Shown here: positions 8,692 to 16,929 of the stretch, in pieces
Layout of the letters: each line of letters starts with the position of its first letter
How positions within the stretch are numbered: the first letter of the stretch is position 1
Source: Alphaproteobacteria bacterium
GTDB lineage: Bacteria; Pseudomonadota; Alphaproteobacteria; Micavibrionales; Micavibrionaceae
DNA: 64,000 nucleotides
Reading direction: 5' to 3'
Assembly: GCA_020442475.1 (NCBI GenBank)
Contig: JAGRKA010000003.1
Location: 45,476 to 109,475, forward strand
The notes under the pieces: generated by a model
Databases searched by the model: none
Told to the model about the DNA's origin: nothing
The model's input: only the letters and a program-made list of their open reading frames with translations
Program-made: the position numbers and the translations under genes

Positions 8692-9474
8692 CTAAAACGG
8701 GAAGATAATATCGTAAAGCTGCTGCCCGTAGCGGGGTTGCTGCATATCCGAGATCTGGCCTTCACCGCCATAGACGATCCGGGCTTCGGCGATCTGCTCG
8801 TAAGAGATCGTGTTGGTTGTCGTGATGTCTTCGGGGCGGATCACGCCGTCAACCTGCAAAATCCGCTTTTCGAAATTGACCAGCACCTCTTGCCGGCCAT
8901 GAATGACCATGTTGCCGTTAGGCAGAATTTGTGTAACCAGCCCGGCGACTTTGACCTCGATTTTTTCGTCGCGGTCCACGGTGCCTGAGCCGACATGGCT
9001 GGAGTTGGAGTCAAACCCGGTCAGGCTCGTATTGTCTACGGCCTCCGGCAAAACCCGGTCAAGCGCCTGCTCATAGCCGAGGAGGGCCGGCAGGCCCGCA
9101 TCTTCATTGCTGGCGCGTGTGCGTTCCGTTTCGTTGGCAAGCTCTGCCTTGTCGTCAATATCGATCAGGACCGTAATAATGTCGCCGACATTGCTGGCAC
9201 GCTGATCCTTAAAAAAGGTCGTGCGGCTGGAATCCCAAAGTGAGTTTTTCTGGGGGCTGACATTTTGCGGGACGGGCATCGGGAGACTGACAGGCTGGTA
9301 GTCGCGTTCGGCGACCGGATTTGCGATTTTGGTCATTTCGGGCGCTTTACCGATATTGGCGATTCGGTCTGCCGTGCTGCTGCAGGCGCTCAGGGCCGTG
9401 CAAGTGATAAGGGCAAGGCCCAGCACTGTGATGGATTTACGGGAATGGATCATGGGTTTACGCTTTCCGTTCAT
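8692..9474 (-). CDS. flgH: flagellar L-ring protein FlgH
   Basis: 260 residues. A lipoprotein signal peptide ends in LSAC with the lipidated Cys at 31, as expected for FlgH, which forms the L ring in the outer membrane around the flagellar rod. The SLWDSSRTTFFKDQRA block and the following DIITVLIDIDDKAELANET are family hallmarks, as is the C-terminal YGGEGQISDMQQPRYGQQ. It is the last gene of flgF-flgG-flgA-flgH, 15 bp after flgA. ATG 9474 is used; ATG 9453 is an alternative and also leaves a complete signal peptide. A small hairpin (TAGGGTC/GACCCTA) overlaps the stop, between converging genes. Confidence 0.95.
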   Translation of the reverse strand: MNGKRKPMIHSRKSITVLGLALITCTALSACSSTADRIANIGKAPEMTKIANPVAERDYQPVSLPMPVPQNVSPQKNSLWDSSRTTFFKDQRASNVGDIITVLIDIDDKAELANETERTRASNEDAGLPALLGYEQALDRVLPEAVDNTSLTGFDSNSSHVGSGTVDRDEKIEVKVAGLVTQILPNGNMVIHGRQEVLVNFEKRILQVDGVIRPEDITTTNTISYEQIAEARIVYGGEGQISDMQQPRYGQQLYDIIFPF

Positions 9475-9489
9475 TGTCTCAAGAGCCGT

Positions 9490-10476
9490 CTAAAGATTAT
9501 CCACGCTGACCTCACCCGGCGCGGTGACGATCGCTTCAATGTTGCGGCTGCTGGCTGTGTTGACGACGCGCACGACATCGCCTTTCGCGCCGTTTTCCAG
9601 CGCCTTGCCTTTCGCGGTCAGGTTCAGCCCGCCGCTTTTGAAAATCATGGTGACGCTCTCTCCGCGTTTGACGATCCGGGGCGCTTCGATATCGCCATCC
9701 TTAACGGGCTGGCCGGGGAAGAGCATCCGGCGGGGCGTCATACCGACCAGTGATTCGGCATCCAGAACAACATCATGGTTGAGGCTGCGTTCGTAAGTTT
9801 CAAGCATCCGGATATCGTTTCGGCCAATGATATCGCCGTTGCGCAGCGTGTCTTTCAGCACCGGCACACTGATCACAGGGCGAAGCGTTCCCGATACCCG
9901 GAGTTCTTGCAAGGGAGCTTCTTTCGAGGGCGCGACAAGCGTGGCTTCAAACAGGCCGCGAGTCATATCCGGATTGAAATCCTTGATTTCGACGCTGGCT
10001 TCGCTGCTTGCAGGGAGAGTCATTTCCGCTATTTGTCCGGGGGATAGGGCAAGCTTGTAGCGCCCGGCCATACTGTTTTGTTCCAGCGCCTCTTGCAGGG
10101 CCGATTCGATTCGCTCTTGCCCGATCACGGTCGCAGCCCGCCGGATCACGGCATAATCGGCACTGGAGACGGGTCTCCACGATAAATCAAGCGCCAGCGC
10201 AATCCGCATCAATGTTCGGGCGTTCAGGACCATATCCTGCCCCGGCTGTGGCGCTACGCCGAGCACGCGGTCCGCCTTATCCGCAGGAACGCCGTAAAAG
10301 ACATCGCCCAGTGTGATCGTGCGGCCCTCTATAACGCTGTTGCGTTTGAGGCTGATGCCGGAGCCTGCGTAGCCCGGATGAGTTAAAGGCAGGATCGTCC
10401 CGACCGCCAGCAGCAGGATAAAAAGCCGAAAGACGCGGCTGCAGGATTTGAGTATGAATTTCGTATGTTTCATCAT
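9490..10476 (-). CDS. flgA: flagellar P-ring assembly chaperone FlgA
   Basis: 328 residues. The N-terminal signal peptide runs to about residue 37; a SAF-type domain and the ITLGDVF and PGQPVKDGDI blocks are typical of FlgA, and the C-terminal KSGGLNLTAKGKALENGAKGD is the conserved end. FlgA helps P-ring protein FlgI assemble in the periplasm. At 328 residues it is longer than enteric FlgA (~220) and similar to other alphaproteobacterial versions. AAGGAG lies just upstream, 4 nt from the first ATG (10476) and 7 nt from the second (10473), so the second may be the real start. flgI is not in the window. Confidence 0.93.
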   Translation of the reverse strand: MMKHTKFILKSCSRVFRLFILLLAVGTILPLTHPGYAGSGISLKRNSVIEGRTITLGDVFYGVPADKADRVLGVAPQPGQDMVLNARTLMRIALALDLSWRPVSSADYAVIRRAATVIGQERIESALQEALEQNSMAGRYKLALSPGQIAEMTLPASSEASVEIKDFNPDMTRGLFEATLVAPSKEAPLQELRVSGTLRPVISVPVLKDTLRNGDIIGRNDIRMLETYERSLNHDVVLDAESLVGMTPRRMLFPGQPVKDGDIEAPRIVKRGESVTMIFKSGGLNLTAKGKALENGAKGDVVRVVNTASSRNIEAIVTAPGEVSVDNL

Positions 10477-10501
10477 TCTTCTCCTTACCCTTGTCCGGTT
10501 A

Positions 10502-11287
10502 TTACCGGAGCTGCGATACGGTCTGCATCATCTCATCGCTTGTAGAGATCACGTTCGAGTTCATCTCGTAAGAGCGCTGAGCCGTGATGAGTGCCGTAAT
10601 TTCCTCTACGACATTGACGTTTGATTGTTCGAGTGCGCCTTGCCGGATCGCGCCGAATTCATCCTGTCCCGGATTGCCGGTGATGGCCGAACCGGAAGCG
10701 TCCGTTTCCAGAAACAGATTGTCGCCGATTGCTTCCAGACCGGCGGGATTCACGAAATTTGCAAGCTGGAGTTGCCCGACATTCTGGGACGCCGTCTGGT
10801 TTGGGAGCTTGACGATCACCTCACCTTGCTCATTCACGTCGATGGAGAGTGCATCCTGCGGGATTGTGACACCCGGATCGACCAAGTAACCCTGAACCGT
10901 TACCAATTCGCCGTTTTCATTCATCTGGAAGGTTCCGTCCCGCGTATAGGCCGTTTCCCCGCCCGGAAGCTGGATCTGGAAATAGCCTTCGCCCGTGACG
11001 GCCAAATCAAGCGGGTTCTCCGTGATTCGGATCGCGCCTTGTGAGTGGAGGCGGTAAACGCTGCCTGTTCGTACGCCAAGCCCAATCTGGAGGCCGGAAG
11101 GGACGATCGTGCCTGAGTCCGAGGAGGTCATGCCGGGCCGATCGATATTCTGGTAGATCAAATCCTGAAAGGCCGCTCTCTGGCGTTTATAGCCGGAGGT
11201 CGTCATATTGGCGATGTTGTTGGAAATCACATCCACGTTGAGCTGTTGGGCCAGCATGCCCGTTGCGCCGATATCAAGCGATCTCAT
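10502..11287 (-). CDS. flgG: flagellar distal rod protein FlgG
   Basis: 261 residues, the usual size. The N-terminal rod motif SNNIANMTTSGYKRQRAAF and the C-terminal EEITALITAQRSYEMNSNVI helix are diagnostic of FlgG, which forms the distal rod crossing the peptidoglycan and outer membrane. It is exported by the flagellar type III system, so it has no cleaved signal peptide. It lies between flgF and flgA, spaced 45 bp and 25 bp. Start ATG 11287 with an AAGGAGAC site just upstream. Confidence 0.97.
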   Translation of the reverse strand: MRSLDIGATGMLAQQLNVDVISNNIANMTTSGYKRQRAAFQDLIYQNIDRPGMTSSDSGTIVPSGLQIGLGVRTGSVYRLHSQGAIRITENPLDLAVTGEGYFQIQLPGGETAYTRDGTFQMNENGELVTVQGYLVDPGVTIPQDALSIDVNEQGEVIVKLPNQTASQNVGQLQLANFVNPAGLEAIGDNLFLETDASGSAITGNPGQDEFGAIRQGALEQSNVNVVEEITALITAQRSYEMNSNVISTSDEMMQTVSQLR

Positions 11288-11332
11288 GAGTTTGTCTCCT
11301 TGTTATTCATAGTCGTGGTGTTCTTCATAGAT

Positions 11333-12058
11333 TTACCCTTCCCGCGTGAGCTTTTGGATCGCGGAACGCAGGCGGTCATGTTCATTTTGCAAAAGGCGCT
11401 GAACCGATTGGTATGAGCGCAGCGTATCAATCATCCGCGTCATTTCTATGACGGGTTTAACGTTGGAGCCTTCGACAAGCCCTTGCTTGACCCGCGTGTG
11501 CTCCGGGGGCAGGGGGGCTGATGTGGTTGTGTAAAGCGTATCTCCCATCGGATCGAGCGTTTGGAGATTATCAAATTCTGCGACCATGATTTGCCCAAGC
11601 TGGCCGTCCTGATTCGAAACAACGCCCTTTTCATCGATAGAAATATCCGTCGATCCCGGCGGAATGGTGATGCTGCCTCCGCCCGTATCCGCGACCGGAT
11701 AGCCTGCCGAGTTCAAGAGTGTGCCTTCCGCATCCATCTGGAAATTACCGGCACGGCTATAGGCGATCTCGCCGCCCGGCGCCTGAATACCGATAAAGCC
11801 GGGCCCTTCAAGGGCGATATCAAGCGGATTGCCGGTAAAGGAGAGGGAGCCGGGCTGTGTGTTCTGATATTGCTTTTTGTCAAAAACGAAAGACATCGGG
11901 TCGTGCTCGCCCTGCGGCTTCGAGATAAATTCGTCAAAAACCAGATTTTGCGCACGGTAGCCCGGTGTGCTCATATTCGCGACATTGTTCGCGATGATCT
12001 GCATATCGGTCCGAAGAACCATCTGTTTGGATAAGCCGATGTAAATACTGTTTTCCAT
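11333..12058 (-). CDS. flgF: flagellar proximal rod protein FlgF
   Basis: 241 residues. NNVANMSTPGYRAQNLVFDEF near residue 24 is the rod-protein N-terminal motif, and the C-terminal MTRMIDTLRSYQSVQRLLQ matches FlgF. It builds the proximal rod and is exported by the flagellar type III apparatus. It is the first gene of the minus-strand flgFGAH operon and is separated from divergent fliL by 333 bp. A candidate sigma54 promoter is upstream at 12156-12171, consistent with the sigma54 control of this operon known in Caulobacter. Confidence 0.95.
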   Translation of the reverse strand: MENSIYIGLSKQMVLRTDMQIIANNVANMSTPGYRAQNLVFDEFISKPQGEHDPMSFVFDKKQYQNTQPGSLSFTGNPLDIALEGPGFIGIQAPGGEIAYSRAGNFQMDAEGTLLNSAGYPVADTGGGSITIPPGSTDISIDEKGVVSNQDGQLGQIMVAEFDNLQTLDPMGDTLYTTTSAPLPPEHTRVKQGLVEGSNVKPVIEMTRMIDTLRSYQSVQRLLQNEHDRLRSAIQKLTREG

Positions 12059-12391
12059 CTTATCGTGAACCTTTCACGTGCGTATGCGTTTTGTATTCTT
12101 TTTGTCTTATTGCCTTGTGCAGCGCGTATTCTTTTTCGCGCTTCTTGTCGTAACCTGCACAAGCTATGCCAAAGTGAAAAATATTTATTTTCAGATAGTT
12201 AAGTTTATTTTACGCCAGTGTTCTGGGTGCAGAGGTCAGAAGCAGACCGTCCTTGCCGAGGCATGCGGCAAAATTTTCCGGGGAGTGTTCGGGGCTGTTT
12301 GGGACAGGGTCTTTTATTTTGTGATCCTGCGGGGCTATAATGCCGTGTTTTCTGTATAGATCCTATTACTCACGCTGAAAGAGCAGACATC
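12059..12391. promoter_or_regulatory. divergent flgF/fliL intergenic region
   Basis: This 333-bp gap has no convincing gene. It holds the sigma54-like site at 12156-12171 (toward flgF), a partial CtrA-like box TTAA-N7-TTAC at 12199-12213, and a perfect TATAAT at 12336-12341 facing fliL without a clear -35 element. A 93-codon open frame (12078-12359) reads as hydrophobic noise with no ribosome-binding site and is not called. Confidence 0.5.
12156..12171 (-). promoter_or_regulatory. candidate sigma54 promoter for flgFGAH
   Basis: On the minus strand TGGCATAGCTTGTGCA keeps the invariant GG-N10-GC spacing of -24/-12 promoters. It differs from the TGGCAC-N5-TTGC consensus at a few positions. Transcription would start about 87 nt before the flgF ATG. 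Confidence 0.4.
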
Positions 12392-13051
12392 ATGGCCGAT
12401 GAAGACGAAAACGAAGACAAAGCCTCCGGTGAGGACAAAGATGAAAATGCCGGTGAGGGCGGTGAAGGCGCTGAGGAAAGCGATGGCGGCAAGTCGAAGA
12501 AAAAGCTGATTATTATTGCGGCGGCTCTTTTGATTCTTCTTCTCGGTGGCGGCGGCGCAGGGCTGTATTTTACCGGGATGCTTGATTCTCTTTTAGGTAA
12601 AGGGGATACCGAGCATGTAGAAGACGGCGATCATGCCGCAGCCGATGATGGCGGCCACGGGACAAAAACGGCCCAGAAAAAGAAGGATAAAGGAGGCGAT
12701 CACGGTGGCGGCCACGGCGGCGGAGATGACGGGCATGGCGGTGGCGGTATCGCGTTTCTTGAAATACCGCCGATTATCGTCAATCTGAATACGGAAGACG
12801 GTACGCCACGCTATTTACGTTTATCGGTTCAGCTGGAGCTTGAAAATCAGGATGATTTACACGCGGTTGAGGCGATTATGCCGCGTGTTGTGGATCAGTT
12901 TCAGACCTATTTACGGGAACTGCGCGTTCAGGATTTGCGCGGATCTTCGGGCATGTACAGGATTCAGACGGAGCTGCTCTGGCGTGTGAACAGGGCGGCC
13001 GCGCCTGTTGAAGTCAAGGATGTTCTGTTTCAGGAATTTTTGATCCAGTGA
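12392..13051 (+). CDS. fliL: flagellar basal body protein FliL with His/Gly-rich linker
   Basis: 219 residues. An acidic cytoplasmic N terminus (1-34) is followed by one membrane helix (39-60), a long linker (61-119), and the periplasmic FliL domain, beginning FLEIPPIIVNLN, with a stator-modulating role around the MS ring. The linker is unusual: between about 75 and 119 it is dense in His, Gly and Asp (for example GDHGGGHGGGDDGHGGG), suggesting metal binding or a flexible tether. FliL proteins usually have shorter linkers. It is the first gene of the plus-strand fliL-fliM-DUF6468-motE series. Confidence 0.93.
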   Translation: MADEDENEDKASGEDKDENAGEGGEGAEESDGGKSKKKLIIIAAALLILLLGGGGAGLYFTGMLDSLLGKGDTEHVEDGDHAAADDGGHGTKTAQKKKDKGGDHGGGHGGGDDGHGGGGIAFLEIPPIIVNLNTEDGTPRYLRLSVQLELENQDDLHAVEAIMPRVVDQFQTYLRELRVQDLRGSSGMYRIQTELLWRVNRAAAPVEVKDVLFQEFLIQ

Positions 13052-13156
13052 TGCTATACTTGAATGGCGGGAGCGTTTAGCGGCATGCTGGAAACGGCAT
13101 GGTTTTTGCGTTGCTGCCCTATAGAATGGATCTTTGAGGCTATTGAAGGCTGACAG

Positions 13157-14278
13157 ATGAGTGATACCGGCTCTGAAGAGCTCGAACAGATGAGTGATGA
13201 AGAAAAGGCCCTCATGGAGCAATGGGAAACCATGGCCGAGGAGGGTGACGGCGGCGGTGACGGCGATGCCGTGCCGGCTTTTGATTCCGATCAGGAAGGC
13301 GAAGAGGGAAGCACCCGAATCCTCAATCAGGAGGAAATCGATTCCCTTCTCGGTTTTGACGATGACGGTATGGGGGGCGGGGATGAGTCCGGCGTCATGG
13401 CCCTCATCAACTCTGCGATGGTCAATTACGAGCGTCTTCCGATGCTCGATATTGTTTTTGACCGGCTTGTGCGTCTGATGTCCACCTCTTTGCGCAATCT
13501 AACGACTGACAATGTGGAGGTCTCGCTGGATCAGGTTTCAACCGTCCGGTTCGGCGACTATATGAACTCCATTCCACTTCCGGCGATGCTCTCGGTCTTT
13601 AAAGCCGAGGAATGGGACAATAACGGTCTGCTGACGACAGACAGCGCGCTCATTTATTCCATCGTGGATGTTCTGCTTGGCGGGCGGAAGGGGACTCCGG
13701 CCATCCGGGTCGAGGGGCGGCCCTATACAACGATTGAAACCAAGCTGGTCGAAAAGATGGTCGAGGTCGCACTGGACGATTTGTCCTCGGCTTTCGACCC
13801 CTTATCGCCGGTGACGTTCAATCTGGACCGTATGGAGACAAACCCGCGTTTTGCGACGATCACGCAAAGCGGAAATGCTTGCGTGCTGGCCCGGCTTCGC
13901 GTGGATATGGGCGATCGGGGCGGACGGATTGAGATTCTCATTCCCTATGCGACGCTGGAGCCGATCCGCGAACTTCTTCTCCAGATGTTCATGGGGGAAA
14001 AATTCGGGCGGGATTCGATCTGGGAAAGCCACTTGACGCAAGAGCTGTACAAAACAGACGTTCAGCTTCAGGCCATCTTGGGTGAGGCCATCGTGTCCTT
14101 GGGAGACATCCTCAACTGGCAAGTCGGCAGCCGTGTGATGTTGCCCACGAATATCGAGTCCGACCTTGAGCTGCGTTGCGGCCATTTCCCGATGTTCAAG
14201 GGGCCTGTGGGACAAAAACAGGGTAATATCGCCGTGCGTATCGAAAATTATATCGAGCCTGAAAGGGAAGATGAGTAA
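13157..14278 (+). CDS. fliM: flagellar motor switch protein FliM
   Basis: 373 residues. FliM forms the C-ring switch that binds phospho-CheY and sets rotation. The CheY-binding peptide LNQEEIDSLL is at 56-65 instead of the extreme N terminus, pushed inward by an acidic ~50-residue extension carrying MSDEEKALMEQWETMAEEG. The CheC-like middle domain and the C-terminal SpoA/FliN-like domain (GDILNWQVGSRVMLP onward) are complete. Its TAA stop shares the A with the ATG of the next gene. Internal acidic extensions with a WE.M motif also occur in other alphaproteobacterial switch proteins. Confidence 0.96.
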   Translation: MSDTGSEELEQMSDEEKALMEQWETMAEEGDGGGDGDAVPAFDSDQEGEEGSTRILNQEEIDSLLGFDDDGMGGGDESGVMALINSAMVNYERLPMLDIVFDRLVRLMSTSLRNLTTDNVEVSLDQVSTVRFGDYMNSIPLPAMLSVFKAEEWDNNGLLTTDSALIYSIVDVLLGGRKGTPAIRVEGRPYTTIETKLVEKMVEVALDDLSSAFDPLSPVTFNLDRMETNPRFATITQSGNACVLARLRVDMGDRGGRIEILIPYATLEPIRELLLQMFMGEKFGRDSIWESHLTQELYKTDVQLQAILGEAIVSLGDILNWQVGSRVMLPTNIESDLELRCGHFPMFKGPVGQKQGNIAVRIENYIEPEREDE

Positions 14279-14916
14279 TGGGCGGGACGCTGCTGGGGTT
14301 AATTATGGACGTTCTGCTTCTGGCCTGTATGGGCTGGACGATTTACTTCGCGCTTAAACTTTCGAAAAATCTTGAGAATTTCCGGAGGCAGCGTGGAGAG
14401 TTTGAGAAAGTCATACATGAACTATCCCGCAATATTGATGCTGCGCAGCGGGCGGTGGAGTCCTTGAAAATATCGAGCCGCGAAGCCGGGGACACGCTTC
14501 AGGTCCGTCTGGAGGATGCAGGCGCGATGATTGATGAGTTGCAGCTTATGATGCAGAGCGGAGAAAGCCTTGCGCGGCGCCTTGAGGATATGGCGGCCCG
14601 TAGCGGCAAGGCTGTACGGCTGGAAAATCAGAAAGATAGGCCTTTTGCTATCCGGGATTACGAGTTTGAAGATCATACGGACGTATCCTCCGCTCCACAG
14701 CAAGTAGAAGCAGAAGAGGAGCAGAGTGCCTTGTATGCACCGCTCCCGGAAGATTTCGATATTTTCCATGGAGAGCCTGCTGCCGGCGCCGCAGCCGACA
14801 GTTCTTACGATCCTTATGACGACGGCATGGAAGAAGAGGAGGAGCGCCTGATCAGCCGCGCTGAAAGGGAACTGCTTCAGGCTTTGCGGCGGAATAAGCA
14901 AGCGGGGCAAAGATGA
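14278..14916 (+). CDS. DUF6468 family flagellar-cluster membrane protein
   Basis: 212 residues. One N-terminal membrane helix (about 5-25: LLGLIMDVLLLACMGWTIYFAL) is followed by a coiled coil (about 30-100: LENFRRQRGEFEKVIHELS...) and an acidic tail ending in a basic helix. This is the pattern of DUF6468 proteins, which sit beside fliM and motE in alphaproteobacterial flagellar clusters. The function is not established. Its start overlaps the fliM stop by one base and its own stop is ATGA-coupled to motE, so it is part of the motor operon. Confidence 0.85.
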   Translation: MGGTLLGLIMDVLLLACMGWTIYFALKLSKNLENFRRQRGEFEKVIHELSRNIDAAQRAVESLKISSREAGDTLQVRLEDAGAMIDELQLMMQSGESLARRLEDMAARSGKAVRLENQKDRPFAIRDYEFEDHTDVSSAPQQVEAEEEQSALYAPLPEDFDIFHGEPAAGAAADSSYDPYDDGMEEEEERLISRAERELLQALRRNKQAGQR

Positions 14917-15638
14917 GCGCTGCCCGGAATTTCAGAGTTTTGCCCGTTCTGGTTTTTGCGATCGCCTTGGCTTTTTCGCTAAAACTGGCTGATGTGGCCG
15001 GGCGCGTCTCAACCTTGTTCGATTCGGCCTATGCAGAAGAAAAGGCCGCTTTGCCGCCGCCTGAAGAGGCTGCCGTTCATGGTGCTGAAGGCAAAGATGC
15101 GGGGGACGCTCATCTTGCTGAAGGCGAAGCTGTGGATGAGGCTGCGCAGGGGGCCGACACGGATGAGGGCGCTCAGGCTACGGAGTGGCGAGACGCTGCC
15201 GATACGGATCTTGAGCTTTCCGATGTAAAAATGGAAATGCTGGACGATCTGTCGGCGCGCCGCAAGGAGCTGGAGGCGTTTGAAGCCAGTTTGCGCACGC
15301 GTGAGGCCTTGTTGCAGGCGGCGGAACAGGAAATCGACAGGAAATATCAGGAACTCTCCAAGCTCAGGGGGGAAATCAAGGATTTGCTCGGCCAGCAGGC
15401 TAAGGAAGAAGATGAGCGGATTAACAGCCTTGTAAAAATTTACGAGGGGATGAAGCCGAAAGACGCGGCGCGCATATTTGATACGCTCGATCTGGATATT
15501 CTTGTAACGGTGATGTCGCGCATGTCCGAGCGGAAACTCTCCCCGGTTCTGGCCAGTATGAACCCGGAACGCGCGCGGACCGTGACGATCATGCTCGCGG
15601 AGCAAAAGGCGCTCCCGTCATTGCCTGAGATGGAATAA
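14913..15638 (+). CDS. motE: MotE family protein (MgtE N-domain-like motility chaperone)
   Basis: 241 residues. An N-terminal signal/anchor helix (about 10-27), a low-complexity Ala/Glu-rich spacer, a coiled coil (LSARRKELEAFEASLRTREA...) and a C-terminal MgtE_N-like domain (YEGMKPKDAARIFDTLDLD... MNPERARTVT) make up the MotE architecture. MotE was described in Sinorhizobium as a periplasmic chaperone for the motility protein MotC. The start overlaps the previous stop as ATGA, placing it last in the fliL-fliM-DUF6468-motE operon; a 237-bp gap precedes cheY. Confidence 0.88.
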   Translation: MSAARNFRVLPVLVFAIALAFSLKLADVAGRVSTLFDSAYAEEKAALPPPEEAAVHGAEGKDAGDAHLAEGEAVDEAAQGADTDEGAQATEWRDAADTDLELSDVKMEMLDDLSARRKELEAFEASLRTREALLQAAEQEIDRKYQELSKLRGEIKDLLGQQAKEEDERINSLVKIYEGMKPKDAARIFDTLDLDILVTVMSRMSERKLSPVLASMNPERARTVTIMLAEQKALPSLPEME

Positions 15639-15875
15639 GCGGCTCTTTGCCGGAGAGGTTTATTTTTTCAGCTCCAAACACCAAGAAAATACAGCTTAGC
15701 AGTTTATCATTCGTCCGTGTTCGTGTAAGCTCTGGGCTATAAGTAAGTGAATTTTTTGTGTATGCTTACGAAGCGTTAACTTTTCTGACCCCATAATGTC
15801 CTTTCTGCGCGTTCATTGCGCAAGTCCCAAGTGTCGAAAATCTTTATCGAGCGATAAAAAAAAGGAGAGAGTTCG

Positions 15876-16265
15876 GTGGCTGTTGATAAGAATATGAATG
15901 TTTTGATCGTGGATGATTACAACACGATGCTCCGTATTATCAAGAACCTGCTCAAGCAGCTTGGGTTCAACAATGTTGATGAGGCAACAGATGGGGCGAT
16001 GGCTTTGGAGAAAATCAAGAACAAGCCTTACGGCCTTGTGATTTCCGACTGGAATATGGAGCCGATGACGGGAATTCAGCTTTTGCGCTCGATTCGCGGG
16101 TCCGGAGAGAGCTACAAGGACGTGCCGTTTATTATGATTACGGCGGAAAGCAAAACGGAAAATGTTGTTGAGGCCAAGAAGGCCGGTGTGAACAACTATA
16201 TTGTAAAGCCGTTTAACGCTGAAACGCTCAAATCGAAAATTGTTGCCGTTCTCGGTGAATTCTAG
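15876..16265 (+). CDS. cheY: chemotaxis response regulator CheY
   Basis: 129 residues, a single receiver domain. The acidic pocket is D13/D14, the phosphoacceptor D58 (ISDWNMEPM), the switch Thr 89 (ITAES) and K111 (VKPF); DWNMEP and the tail are CheY-like rather than DivK-like. Phospho-CheY binds FliM to change motor direction. Start is GTG 15876 with AAGGAGAG about 7 nt upstream. The gene directly precedes cheZ, which supports the chemotaxis assignment. The 237-bp upstream gap contains a GTTAAC palindrome but no promoter I would call. Confidence 0.92.
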   Translation: MAVDKNMNVLIVDDYNTMLRIIKNLLKQLGFNNVDEATDGAMALEKIKNKPYGLVISDWNMEPMTGIQLLRSIRGSGESYKDVPFIMITAESKTENVVEAKKAGVNNYIVKPFNAETLKSKIVAVLGEF

Positions 16266-16301
16266 GTTTACATTTAAGGGATATTATAGAGGAGATGGAC
16301 A

Positions 16302-16925
16302 ATGAGTGAGGCCATGCCTGAGCAGAATCATATAGAGGTCGGCGGTTCATATGGCCGCGATCAGGTGCTCAAGATTATCAATTCCGTTATTTCAAAGGTC
16401 GAGCATACGGGGGATGATGCCCGTGAATCGATCTTTAAAGAACTCAAGGAGTTGCGGGCGATTATTGATGAGGCGCGTGCCGAAATCGGTATGACGCGGC
16501 CTTCCGAGATTAAGGATAAGCATATCCCAACTGCAACAGATGAGTTGGATGCCGTAGTGGAAGCGACTGCCGAAGCGACAGGCGCTATCATGGACTCCTG
16601 CGATGTGATCATGGACAAAGCCTCTGCCGTCGGCGGTGAAAACGGCGATGCCATGGTAAACGAGGTCACGAAGATCTATGAAGCTTGCTCATTTCAGGAT
16701 ATTACCGGGCAGCGCATCACAAAGGTTGTTAAAACGCTTAAAGATATCGAAGTTAAAGTTGAAAAGCTTCTGGCCGTTGTGTCTCACAAAATGCCGGGCA
16801 GCGCTGAAGAAGATAGCGGCGATGAGGGGAAAAGCGGTGACGCGGCGCTCCTCAACGGTCCGCAGCTTCCCGGCAGTGGGATATCTCAGGACGATATCGA
16901 CAAGCTTTTGGCCGAGTTCGATTAG
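16302..16925 (+). CDS. cheZ: CheY-P phosphatase CheZ
   Basis: 207 residues, mostly long helices. FQDITGQRI (131-139) holds D133 and Q137, the equivalents of catalytic Asp/Gln in enteric CheZ (QDLTGQ). The last 14 residues, ISQDDIDKLLAEFD, form a CheY-docking peptide, joined through a flexible Gly/Ser/Pro linker, and closely resemble the LNQEEIDSLL motif of FliM. CheZ speeds dephosphorylation of CheY-P in the cytoplasm. It follows cheY by 36 bp and ends only 4 bp before the converging Gly-rich gene. Confidence 0.93.
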   Translation: MSEAMPEQNHIEVGGSYGRDQVLKIINSVISKVEHTGDDARESIFKELKELRAIIDEARAEIGMTRPSEIKDKHIPTATDELDAVVEATAEATGAIMDSCDVIMDKASAVGGENGDAMVNEVTKIYEACSFQDITGQRITKVVKTLKDIEVKVEKLLAVVSHKMPGSAEEDSGDEGKSGDAALLNGPQLPGSGISQDDIDKLLAEFD

Positions 16926-16929
16926 GCGT

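Noticed and set aside
12078..12359. 93-codon plus-strand frame between flgF and fliL
   Set aside because: It has no ribosome-binding site, reads as hydrophobic noise, and overlaps promoter elements for both flanking operons.
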